Positions 1 to 7,556 of a DNA stretch of 64,000 bases are shown here, one piece after another. Positions within the stretch are counted from its first letter, which is position 1, and every line of letters starts with the position of its first letter. Below the pieces are notes generated by a model. That model searched no databases, was not told the origin of the DNA, and was given only the letters and a program-made list of their open reading frames with translations. This stretch comes from CADEED01 sp043747875 (lineage in GTDB: Bacteria > Pseudomonadota > Gammaproteobacteria > Steroidobacterales > Steroidobacteraceae): contig JAYTOI010000062.1 in the NCBI GenBank assembly GCA_043747875.1, positions 7,246 to 71,245 of the forward strand, read 5' to 3'. A program made the translations under genes and the position numbers.

Positions 1-201
1 TTTGGTCATTGGGCTACTCGTGACAGAAATGGTTAGTTCTGTAAGACGTAGATCCTAGCAATAAGGATGTGGACGCACCCCCGAGCAAATTCAGCGTTCT
101 GCGGACCCCCTATGGCTTGAGTAATCCTGGCGCCTGCTGCATCCATTGGCCTTTCCCCTGCATCTTGAGGTACCGGGATTGCCATTCACGGGGAGAAGAT
201 C

Positions 202-624
202 ATGAACTTAGGGGACGTCGGCGCTTTGGGGTTCTGGATATTCCTCGCCTCGATCATAGTCGCCGGTATATGGGAAAAATCGCGCCGTGAGGCTGAAAGG
301 CACGAAACGCTGCGACGAATCGTGGAGAAGACGGGCATGATCGACGAAGCGAAGCTGAAAGAACTTTTCAGCGCTGCGCCTCCCGAGGAGATCAAACCCG
401 GCAGTGGCTATCGCACTCTGCGCATAACGGGCACGATCATCATGTTCCTCGGTGCAGGGCTCGCGATTATTTTCGCAACGATGGGACTGGTGCTCAGGGA
501 GCGCGAAGCTTTCGCAGCCGTGGCGATTGCGTTCTGCACCGCGCTGGTGGGCCTGGGGGTGTTTTTCTCGTCCCGCTTCGCCGAACCGCCTCCTGGCTCC
601 CGGATCGAACCCCCGGCACGCTAG
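202..624 (+). CDS. Small inner-membrane protein, DUF6249-like
   Basis: A 140-residue protein with a hydrophobic N-terminal segment (about residues 8-24) and two more near residues 73-97 and 104-125, separated by a charged, helix-prone stretch. The ATG is preceded by GGGGAGA at good spacing. Its stop codon directly abuts the ATG of the downstream ECF sigma gene, so the two are probably co-transcribed and translationally coupled. Small membrane proteins of this type commonly sit beside RpoE-like sigma genes and may take part in sensing or anti-sigma function; that role is inference. The family assignment rests on general architecture, so it is tentative. Confidence 0.7.
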   Translation: MNLGDVGALGFWIFLASIIVAGIWEKSRREAERHETLRRIVEKTGMIDEAKLKELFSAAPPEEIKPGSGYRTLRITGTIIMFLGAGLAIIFATMGLVLREREAFAAVAIAFCTALVGLGVFFSSRFAEPPPGSRIEPPAR

Positions 625-1182
625 ATGGAGAGCCGTCTCGCGGTCGCCGACCTGCACAAGGCGGCCGATACCTTGGTGATCGCACTGGCGTGCGCCGGTG
701 ATGACAGCGCCTTCGCCGAGGTGCTGCGCCGCCGACAGGCGCGCGTACGCAAGTTCATGTATCACCTGTGCCGGCAGACGGCGCTGGGCGATGACCTGTC
801 GCAGCAGGTCTTTCTCACGGCCTGGCGCTCGCTGGGGCGGCTGCGCAATGCCGCGGCATTCGACGGCTGGCTGAAGCGAATCATGGTGAACGTCTGGCTG
901 CAGGAAGTCAGGCGCGGGAAGTTAGCCACCGTCAGCGATGTCGAACTGGCGGATCTCGCGGTACGGCACGACGCCACGGCTGCGCGCATGGACCTGGACG
1001 CCGCGCTGTCGACGCTGCCACCGGACATGCGCCTGTGCGTGGTGCTGGCGTACAACGAGGGAATGTCGCATCCGGAGATCGTTGCGCTCATCGGCTTGCC
1101 TCTGGGCACGGTGAAATCCCACATCGCGCGCGGCGCCGCGCGACTGCGCGAAATACTGGCTGACTATGGAGAAAGGTCATGA
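625..1182 (+). CDS. ECF-subfamily RNA polymerase sigma factor (RpoE-like)
   Basis: At 185 residues it has the usual ECF size. Region 2 is visible around residues 30-95 (DDLSQQVFLTAWRSLGRLR, then FDGWLKRIMVNVWLQEVRR). Region 4 lies around 125-178 with the helix-turn-helix MSHPEIVALIGLPLGTVKSH. Proteins of this class redirect RNA polymerase to a small stress regulon and usually activate their own operon. The gene begins immediately after the stop of the upstream membrane gene, and its last codons overlap the next gene (ATGA), so the three form one translationally coupled unit. The regulon and the inducing signal cannot be read from the sequence. Confidence 0.92.
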   Translation: MESRLAVADLHKAADTLVIALACAGDDSAFAEVLRRRQARVRKFMYHLCRQTALGDDLSQQVFLTAWRSLGRLRNAAAFDGWLKRIMVNVWLQEVRRGKLATVSDVELADLAVRHDATAARMDLDAALSTLPPDMRLCVVLAYNEGMSHPEIVALIGLPLGTVKSHIARGAARLREILADYGERS

Positions 1183-1508
1183 GCGATCAGGATGGCTTCG
1201 ATGCGCGGCTAGCCGCCCACTTCGAGCAGGAGCACCGTCATGTGCCCGCCGATTCCTTCGTTGCCGACACGATGCGGAAGGTCCGCGCTGGACGTCGGCG
1301 CAAGGAAGTCATCCACGCCGGCGTGCGTGTCGCGGCACTTGTCGCGGCGGTCATGGCTTCGCCGTGGCTGATCGCGGGCGTCGCGCGCGTGAATGCAGCG
1401 CTGGACTCCGGCCTCACCTGGGCCATGGGAGAGCTTGGCGCGTGGGTGTGGGTTCTGGGCGCGCTGGCGGTCCTCGTGGTGTTGGCAACGCGCGTGCGCA
1501 GTCGGTGA
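1179..1508 (+). CDS. Small membrane protein, putative anti-sigma factor
   Basis: A 109-residue protein whose ATG overlaps the stop of the preceding ECF sigma gene (ATGA), which points to strict co-expression. The first ~45 residues are soluble and charged (FDARLAAHFEQEHRHVPADS). Two hydrophobic segments follow at about 50-68 and 88-105. A cytoplasmic N-terminal segment plus transmembrane helices fits an anti-sigma factor that tethers the sigma factor to the membrane, but no ZAS motif (HxxxCxxC) is present. The role is inferred from position and topology. The ~170 bases after it, before the convergent padR gene, hold nothing recognisable. Confidence 0.7.
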   Translation: MSDQDGFDARLAAHFEQEHRHVPADSFVADTMRKVRAGRRRKEVIHAGVRVAALVAAVMASPWLIAGVARVNAALDSGLTWAMGELGAWVWVLGALAVLVVLATRVRSR

Positions 1509-1681
1509 GGGACTGGTAGCAATTCGTCAGAAGATAGCTCAGCTCGCACGGGAGAATGTCGGCTCGAGACTTTAATTCACGGACGAGCCGGGCGATGCCA
1601 CCGTGACGACCGCACCTGCTGGTGTACAGGCATCGGTTCAGCCAATGCAGGAGCGGACTCTCAATTTCGCTTCAGGGGCCA

Positions 1682-2257
1682 TCAGGCTTTCTTGCGTTTC
1701 CTGCCTTTTACTTTGTCGATGCGCGTCAAGCACGATCTACACCAGCTGATGCGGGTCCGATTGGCCTGCAACCCCAGTTCCAGGGCCATGTAGGGATAGA
1801 ACTCGCTGTCCGGCAAGCGCTCGCCGAAGTCCGCGTCGCGCGTGCCGCGCCACGAGCGGTGAATGGCCTCGAGCAAAGACTGGCGCGCGAGGAGGATTTC
1901 GAGAAATTTTTCGAAGAAGGCGCGTGCATCGCTCGCACTGCCGAGCGCGCCCAGAAAATAGACTTGCGCCAGATAGTGTCGGCGCACATTCAGGATCTGT
2001 GGCCCCTCTTCGAGCCACGCGATCAAGGCGCGCTCGCCTTTCGGCGTGCGCCCGTAAAGACGGCGCTCCGGCCCAATGGACGAGGCGGCAGCCTCACTCG
2101 TCACCAAGCCATCGGCCTCGAGCCGCTTCAGCGTCGGATAGATTTGCGAAAGCTTGGCGGACCAAAAGTTGGCCAGTGACGTTGCGAACTCCTTATGAAG
2201 GTCGTAACCGCTCGTCGGCCCGGCCAGCAGTCCCAGAAGGATATGAGGAAGGCTCAT
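1682..2257 (-). CDS. PadR-family transcriptional regulator
   Basis: A 191-residue PadR protein. The N-terminal winged helix-turn-helix (residues ~1-80) carries the typical pattern GPTSGYDLHKEF, then FWSAKLSQIYPTLKRLEADG, and the wing region LYGRTPKGERAL. The C-terminal half (~95-185) matches the helical Vir_act_alpha_C-type dimerisation domain, followed by a basic tail (KGRKRKKA). PadR repressors sense aromatic or drug-like ligands and often control a neighbouring membrane protein. Here the start overlaps the stop of the upstream membrane gene by 4 bp (ATGA), so both are one operon and the regulator probably represses it. The ligand is unknown. Confidence 0.9.
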   Translation of the reverse strand: MSLPHILLGLLAGPTSGYDLHKEFATSLANFWSAKLSQIYPTLKRLEADGLVTSEAAASSIGPERRLYGRTPKGERALIAWLEEGPQILNVRRHYLAQVYFLGALGSASDARAFFEKFLEILLARQSLLEAIHRSWRGTRDADFGERLPDSEFYPYMALELGLQANRTRISWCRSCLTRIDKVKGRKRKKA

Positions 2258-2997
2258 TGTCGATCGTCAAAACGCTTCATGACGAGGCGCTTCCAATACA
2301 ACGTGGCAGGAACGCCGATTGCCGCCGGGAGCAGCCACGGCAAGACATTCACCCAGGACGCTTCGAGCGCATTGAGATCCAACAGAGCGCGTGAGCCGAA
2401 TACGGCGAATGCCGTATAGAACGCAATTCCGGCGCCTATCATCCCGTTCAGATGCTCATAGATCCATTCGCGCGTCGTCGCCCTGGATTTCAGCATGTGG
2501 GAAAAGGCATCGTAGCCGGCAAAGAAACCGAAGCTGCTGATTGCCAACAAGACCCAAAAGGTCGGTGGCTTGAAATAGATGGCGTAGGCGATCAATCCGA
2601 TGCTGCCTGATACGGCCAATGCCGTGATGGCAATGCGCCAGGGAGTTCGCAATGCATGCGTATTTTCTTTCGCGATCACCGCGCCGCGGCCATGTGCGAC
2701 GATCGCGAACGTCGTCACCGTCAAATAACCGAGGAAGACGTAGAGCGAAAAGATGGCGGGCGCCTGTCGCGGACCGATACCGCGCAACCAGAACTGGATC
2801 ATCTGCAGCGTCACCGCCACCGCCGCACTTGCCAGCACCGCATAACAAATCCAGGTGAAGACGCGTCCGGACCTCACATGTGCCCGGCCTCCCTTGGTGG
2901 CGAGCAATGGAATCCAGAATGCCAACAACCCTGACGCGCCGATCGCGATATGGACCCAGCGCATGTGCAGCTGAATGGTCTCGAGCATGTGCATCAT
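2254..2997 (-). CDS. DUF2306-like multipass membrane protein
   Basis: A 247-residue protein with about seven hydrophobic segments, first gene of a two-gene operon with padR. The N-terminus carries the pattern WVHIAIGASGLLAFWIPLL followed by KGGRAHVRSGRVF, typical of DUF2306-like predicted membrane proteins with conserved His residues in the first helices. Function is unknown; co-regulation with a PadR repressor suggests a role in response to a toxic small molecule (inference). Two adjacent ATG codons are possible starts; the outermost is used here. The ORF ends inside the padR start codon. Confidence 0.75.
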   Translation of the reverse strand: MMHMLETIQLHMRWVHIAIGASGLLAFWIPLLATKGGRAHVRSGRVFTWICYAVLASAAVAVTLQMIQFWLRGIGPRQAPAIFSLYVFLGYLTVTTFAIVAHGRGAVIAKENTHALRTPWRIAITALAVSGSIGLIAYAIYFKPPTFWVLLAISSFGFFAGYDAFSHMLKSRATTREWIYEHLNGMIGAGIAFYTAFAVFGSRALLDLNALEASWVNVLPWLLPAAIGVPATLYWKRLVMKRFDDRQ

Positions 2998-3004
2998 GCG
3001 CCGC

Positions 3005-3038
3005 CTATATCAATGTTGTCATAGCCGATACTATATCA
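3005..3038. promoter_or_regulatory. Possible operator: direct repeat CTATATCA upstream of the PadR operon
   Basis: CTATATCA occurs at 3005-3012 and again at 3031-3038, 26 bp apart centre to centre, in a locally AT-rich patch directly upstream of the membrane protein/padR operon. PadR regulators usually bind AT-rich repeats in their own promoter, so this is a candidate autoregulatory site. The repeat is direct, whereas PadR sites are normally inverted, so confidence is low. Confidence 0.25.
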
Positions 3039-3144
3039 CGGCTTGTATAGACCGCGCGATTCACGTGCCCGAACTCGGTGATCGTGTCGATTCAGGCCTG
3101 TCTCGAACGACTAGTACGAGACTTCCCGCACAGAATAGACCCCC

Positions 3145-4188
3145 ATGCCCCGTCCTCTGACCCCCGCCATCACCGCTTTTGAACGATCGCCCGATGGCGG
3201 AAAGGGCCTGGCGCGCGACACGCGCGTTCGCTGGGCGCTCGAAGAAGTGGGGCAACCTCACGAGGTTCGTCTGGTTTCGTTCGCTGCGATGAAGGAGCCC
3301 GCGCATCTGGCGCTGCATCCTTTCGGCCAGATCCCGACCTACGAGGAAGGCGACCTCGCCCTGTTCGAGACGGGCGCGATCGTCCTGCACATCGCCGAGC
3401 ACCGTGCGGGCCTGCTGCCAAGGGATGCCAACGCACGGGCGCGCGCCATCACCTGGATGTTTGCGGCGTTGAACACCGTCGAACCGCCGATCCTCGAGCT
3501 CGCCAACGCAAGGATCCTCGAGGGCGACAAGCCCTGGAGTAAAGATCGCCTGCCTCTGGTGGTGGATCGCGTCCGCAAGCCGCTGAACCAGCTTGCGGCG
3601 CGCCTGGGCGATGCCGACTGGCTCGATGGTGCGTTCAGCGCGGGCGACCTCATGATGGTGTCGGTACTGCTGCGGCTCAAACCATCGGGCATTTTGGACG
3701 AATATCCGCACCTGCCTGCCTATGTCGCCCGCGGCGAAGCACGGCCTGCCTACCAGCGGGCATTCGCAGCCCAACGGGCGGCGTTCAGAGACATCGAAGC
3801 GGTGAAGGAAACATACGCTGCGATCAACCGGAACGACATTCCGGCTGCCGTCGGACCCTTTGACCCGCAGATGGAATGGATCGAACCACCCGACTTTCCG
3901 ACACCCGGGACGTATCGCGGGCACGCGGCAGTCATGGCACACATTTCGAAGGGGCGGAACACCTGGGCCGAGGGAGGGTGCGAGCTCGAACGGTTCATCG
4001 TCACTGGCGACAAAGTCGTGGTCTTCGTCCGTGCGCTAGTTAGACTCAAAGACCGGACGGAATGGTCCGGCGGGCGCTTCGCCGATGTCTACACGTTCCT
4101 CGACGGCAAGGTGATCCAGGTGCGCTCGTTCGGCGCGAGGCAGGAGGCTCTCGAGTGGGCTGGAGCCGAAGCTTCGGATGCGTCTTGA
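3145..4188 (+). CDS. Glutathione S-transferase fused to a SnoaL/NTF2-like domain
   Basis: A 347-residue two-domain protein. Residues ~10-90 form a thioredoxin-like GST N-terminal domain (FGQIPTYEEGDLALFETGAI is the cis-Pro plus E-[TS] glutathione-binding region). Residues ~95-205 are the all-helical GST C-terminal domain (WLDGAFSAGDLMMVSVLLRL). From ~215 to 340 a separate SnoaL/NTF2-like domain follows (ETYAAINRNDIPAA, then TYRGHAAVMAHI). GSTs conjugate or reduce electrophiles with glutathione; SnoaL folds are small-molecule isomerases, hydrolases or binding modules. The fusion suggests a two-step or ligand-recruiting detoxification enzyme, but the substrate is unknown. It reads divergently from the PadR operon. 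No strong ribosome-binding site precedes the chosen ATG. Confidence 0.85.
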   Translation: MPRPLTPAITAFERSPDGGKGLARDTRVRWALEEVGQPHEVRLVSFAAMKEPAHLALHPFGQIPTYEEGDLALFETGAIVLHIAEHRAGLLPRDANARARAITWMFAALNTVEPPILELANARILEGDKPWSKDRLPLVVDRVRKPLNQLAARLGDADWLDGAFSAGDLMMVSVLLRLKPSGILDEYPHLPAYVARGEARPAYQRAFAAQRAAFRDIEAVKETYAAINRNDIPAAVGPFDPQMEWIEPPDFPTPGTYRGHAAVMAHISKGRNTWAEGGCELERFIVTGDKVVVFVRALVRLKDRTEWSGGRFADVYTFLDGKVIQVRSFGARQEALEWAGAEASDAS

Positions 4189-4225
4189 TGCCAGACGCCT
4201 CGCAGCACGGTCCCGCTGCGCAGCG

Positions 4226-6151
4226 TCAGGACGCCTGCGATTGCTGCCGAATCAGCGCCACGAACTGCCCGCCATAGCGGGCCAGCTTCGCCTGTCCCAC
4301 GCCCACGATCGCGGAGAACTCCTGCAAGGTCGTCGGTTTGCGTTCTGCCATGTCCAGCAGGCTCGCATCGTTGAAGATGATGTACGGCGGCATGCCCGCT
4401 TCGTCGGCGAGTCGCTTGCGCAGCGTGCGGAGTGAATCAAACAGCGAGTTGCCCGAGACCGGCGTGGTGGCCTTTGCCGCCTTGCGACCCCGCGCAGGCT
4501 TGGCCGACTCGCCGACCTGAACCGCGCGCTCGCCTTTCAGCACCTGCCAGCTTGCGTCGTTCAATGTGACCACCGCATATCCATCCTGGGACTGCGTCAT
4601 CAAGCCTTGATGCAGCAAGGCTCTGGCGAGGTCGCGCCACTCCTGCAAGCCGAGATGCTTGCCGATTCCGTAGACGCTCAACGAAGCATGGTCGCGCGTG
4701 AGTATCCGTTGTGTCTCGGCGCCGCGCAGGATCTCGATTACATACGCAATGCCGTACCGCTCGTGCCGACGCGCGAGCCGCGCGATGCATGACAGGAACT
4801 GCTGTGCTTCGGTGGTCCGCTCGATCGACGCCCGTGGCTCCAAACAGTTGTCGCAGGCGTTGCACTTGCCGGCAAAGACCTCCCCGAAATATCGCAGCTG
4901 CACGGCCCGGCGACACTCCCCGGACTCCGCGTAGTTCAACACCTGGCGCAATTGCTGGCGGGCGACGCGTTGTTCGTCCGCCAGCGGCTCGAAGGTCACG
5001 GGATCGACCTTCTGCGCAATGATGTGCTCGGCGGTTCGAATGTCGCCCGCGCCGAAATAGAGAATGCAGCGTGCGCGCTCGCCATCGCGGCCGGCGCGCC
5101 CGGACTCCTGGTAATAGCCCTCGAGCGTTTTCGGCAGGTCATAGTGCACGACCCACCGCACATCGGGCTTGTTGATGCCCATGCCGAAGGCGATGGTGGC
5201 GACGATCACCTGGGCGTCGTCGCGAATGAACGCTTCCTGGTTGTCGCGACGCGTGCGTGCATCGAGACCGGCGTGATACGGCAAAGCCCGGATGCCGTCG
5301 CCCTGAAGCTGCCCGGCGAGCTCATCGACGCGTTTACGCGACAGGCAGTAGACGATGCCCGTGCCGCCATCCCGGCGCGCATGCTCGAGCAATTCCGGGT
5401 AGGTCGCCCGCGTCTTGGGCCGCACGGCGTAGTACAGGTTGGGGCGATTGAAACTAGCTACATGTATGCGCGGCTCGCGCAGCGCGAGCTGCTGCACGAT
5501 GTCCTGTCGGACCCGCTCGGTGGCGGTGGCCGTGAAGGCGGCGATAGGCACGTTGGCAAATCGCGTGCGGATGCGATGCAGCTGGCGATACTCCGGGCGG
5601 AAGTCGTGACCCCAGTCCGAGACGCAATGAGCTTCATCGACGACCAGTGCAGAAATGCCGAGTGAGGCATGCAGCCGTGGCAGGACGTCGCCTTCGAACT
5701 CGGTCTGCAGCAATCGCTCGGGAGCCAGGTACAGGAGCTTGATCTCGCCGCGAGCGAGGCGGGCCAGGCGCCGCGACACTTCCGAGCGTTCGAGCGAGGA
5801 GTTGATGAACGTCGCTTCGATGCCGTTGTCATGGAGCAGGCGTACCTGATCCTGCATCAATGCGATCAATGGCGATATCACGATGCAGACGCCGGGGCGA
5901 AGCAGGGCCGGTAGCTGAAAGCACAGCGACTTGCCGCCGCCGGTTGGCATGATCGCGAGCAGGTCGCGGCCGCGGAGGATGTCGCGCACGACCTCTTGCT
6001 GCCCGGAACGAAAGGAATCGAAACCAAAGTGTCGCTTGAGTGCGGCGGCGAGGGCGGTGGGCGTCAGGTCGGCGGGCAGCGCGTCGTTCATCTGACCAAG
6101 CATAAACTCGCCGGGCAGTGTTGGCGGGCGTGGGAAACTCTCTGGGCGCAT
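4226..6151 (-). CDS. recQ: ATP-dependent DNA helicase RecQ
   Basis: About 620-640 residues, close to E. coli RecQ (~610). The superfamily 2 helicase core has Walker A (IMPTGGGKSLCFQLP, about residues 65-80) and the DEAH box with the RecQ aromatic-rich loop (VVDEAHCVSDWGHDFRPEY, ~175). Helicase C carries the arginine-finger motif (YYQESGRAGRDGE, ~345). A four-cysteine zinc site and winged-helix RQC domain follow (FAGKCNACDNC), and an HRDC domain occupies the last ~75 residues. RecQ unwinds recombination and replication intermediates 3' to 5'. The first ATG is at 6151, but one of the internal Met codons before NDALPADL is a likelier start by comparison with the family. It lies just downstream of corA. 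Confidence 0.97.
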   Translation of the reverse strand: MRPESFPRPPTLPGEFMLGQMNDALPADLTPTALAAALKRHFGFDSFRSGQQEVVRDILRGRDLLAIMPTGGGKSLCFQLPALLRPGVCIVISPLIALMQDQVRLLHDNGIEATFINSSLERSEVSRRLARLARGEIKLLYLAPERLLQTEFEGDVLPRLHASLGISALVVDEAHCVSDWGHDFRPEYRQLHRIRTRFANVPIAAFTATATERVRQDIVQQLALREPRIHVASFNRPNLYYAVRPKTRATYPELLEHARRDGGTGIVYCLSRKRVDELAGQLQGDGIRALPYHAGLDARTRRDNQEAFIRDDAQVIVATIAFGMGINKPDVRWVVHYDLPKTLEGYYQESGRAGRDGERARCILYFGAGDIRTAEHIIAQKVDPVTFEPLADEQRVARQQLRQVLNYAESGECRRAVQLRYFGEVFAGKCNACDNCLEPRASIERTTEAQQFLSCIARLARRHERYGIAYVIEILRGAETQRILTRDHASLSVYGIGKHLGLQEWRDLARALLHQGLMTQSQDGYAVVTLNDASWQVLKGERAVQVGESAKPARGRKAAKATTPVSGNSLFDSLRTLRKRLADEAGMPPYIIFNDASLLDMAERKPTTLQEFSAIVGVGQAKLARYGGQFVALIRQQSQAS

Positions 6152-6186
6152 CAATTATCGATTCTGCAGCCTTGTCAGCCGCGCGA

Positions 6187-7155
6187 CTACAGCCACTTCG
6201 CCTTGCGCAATCGATAGAAGAGATAGACGTCGATCACGGCCATCACACCCAGCGCTCCGGCATAGCCGTACTCCCAGGTGAGCTCGGGCATGTGCTCGAA
6301 GTTCATGCCGTAGATTCCTGCGACCATGGTCGGCACGGCGATGAGCGCGGCATAAGCGGCGAGGCGCTTCATCGTTTCGTTTTCCTGCAGGGAGATCATG
6401 GACAGATTCACGGAGGTGGCGGTGGCCACCGAATCGCGAATGGTTTCAATGGTCTGATTGAGGCGCAGCAGATGGTCATAGATGTCTCGAAAGTATTCAC
6501 GCAATCCCGTGCACAGCGCCGGCACGCGCGCACCGGACAGGTTGGAGACACCTTCGAGCAATGGCGCCACGGCGTGTTTGACGATCATGAGGCGGTTTTT
6601 CAGAACGTAAAGAGACTCGATGTTCGCGCGCGGTGACCCGCTGCTCGCGAAGATCCGTTCTTCGACGGATTCGAGCTCAGCCTCGAGCAGGTCGAGCACG
6701 GGAAAATAGCGATCGACCACCGCGTCAGTCAGCGCATACAGCACGAATCCTGATCCGAGGCGCAGCAGCTCGGGTTCACGCTCGCAACGTAAACGAACTT
6801 CCTGGAAGCCGCGCTCGGCGTGACTACGCACCGAAACCACGTAGTTGCGCCCGGCGAACACCGCCACCTCGCCGACGCGCAATTGCGCGCCAGCGGGTTC
6901 GATGATGTGCATCACGGCGAACAGGCTGTCGCCATAGTCTTCGATCTTCGGGCGCTGATGCCCGTTGCGCGCGTCTTCGACGGCGAGCGGGTGCAATCCA
7001 AGCTGCTGTTGCAACTTGTCCAGCATGTCACCGTCGGGCTCGCGTAAGGCCACCCAGACGAGGTTGCCGGGCCGGCTCACGTACTGCTGAACCTCGTCGA
7101 TTCCGATATCGGCCACTTTGAGGCCGTCTTTGTACACGACGCAGCTGATCAGCAT
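6187..7155 (-). CDS. corA: CorA-family magnesium/cobalt transporter
   Basis: About 322 residues from the ATG at 7155, which has GGGAGAG just upstream; a longer reading frame reaching 7227 adds 24 unlike residues and is rejected. The large N-terminal cytoplasmic alpha/beta domain leads into a long helix and two C-terminal transmembrane helices. The first ends with the signature YGMNFEHMPE (GMN motif), required for Mg2+ selectivity. The C-terminus is basic (YRLRKAKWL), as in CorA. It forms a homopentameric divalent-cation channel in the inner membrane. It precedes recQ on the same strand with a short gap. A kdp operon scar lies immediately upstream, so this stretch once held two ion-uptake systems. 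Confidence 0.95.
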   Translation of the reverse strand: MLISCVVYKDGLKVADIGIDEVQQYVSRPGNLVWVALREPDGDMLDKLQQQLGLHPLAVEDARNGHQRPKIEDYGDSLFAVMHIIEPAGAQLRVGEVAVFAGRNYVVSVRSHAERGFQEVRLRCEREPELLRLGSGFVLYALTDAVVDRYFPVLDLLEAELESVEERIFASSGSPRANIESLYVLKNRLMIVKHAVAPLLEGVSNLSGARVPALCTGLREYFRDIYDHLLRLNQTIETIRDSVATATSVNLSMISLQENETMKRLAAYAALIAVPTMVAGIYGMNFEHMPELTWEYGYAGALGVMAVIDVYLFYRLRKAKWL

Positions 7156-7282
7156 GGAACTCTCCCTGGGGGTTCGAATCCTAGCGCGCTTCGCGTCGTC
7201 TGAATCCAGGCCGGGGAAAAAGTTCACACCATTTCGTCTTCCGGAGGTGCTGCGGCGGCGCCATCCTTTTCAGAGGGAAATC

Positions 7283-7537
7283 ATGATCGTTGGTCTGCTG
7301 ATGGCGCTATGCGCCGCCACCTGTCTCGTTTTTCGAGTGATGGCGGCGTTACCGGAGCGCAAATGAATCTCATGGAGTGGATCGCAACGCTGCTGGCAGG
7401 CGGGCGATTCGCGCAGCCTGCGGGTCTGCATCCGCAAGATGCGCGCGAAACCCGAACCCGATCCACAGCGGCCCAGGTATCTCGTCACCGAGTTTGGACT
7501 TGGCTATCGATTGATCGTCGACGACCTGCAGCCATGA
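7283..7537 (+). pseudogene. Deletion scar of a kdp operon: kdpF and kdpA start joined to the kdpE tail
   Basis: An ATG at 7283 (GAGGG ribosome-binding site) opens a 27-residue single-helix peptide ending PERK at 7366, like KdpF. Its stop overlaps a new ATG at 7363 (ATGA) encoding MNLMEWIATLLAGG, a plausible KdpA N-terminus. About 11 codons later, in another frame, 7396-7537 encodes the conserved C-terminus of the KdpE response regulator: SLRVCIRKMR, then PDPQRPRYLVTEFGLGYRL, and a stop. The simplest explanation is one deletion removing nearly all of kdpA, kdpBCD and most of kdpE. The kdpE tail match is strong; kdpF and kdpA are less certain because they are short. Confidence 0.75.
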
Positions 7538-7556
7538 GTGCGGCCTTGTGCACCGC

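Noticed and set aside
69..290. A 73-codon frame at the start of the window
   Set aside because: No ribosome-binding site, no protein-like composition, and it overlaps the well-supported gene starting at 202.
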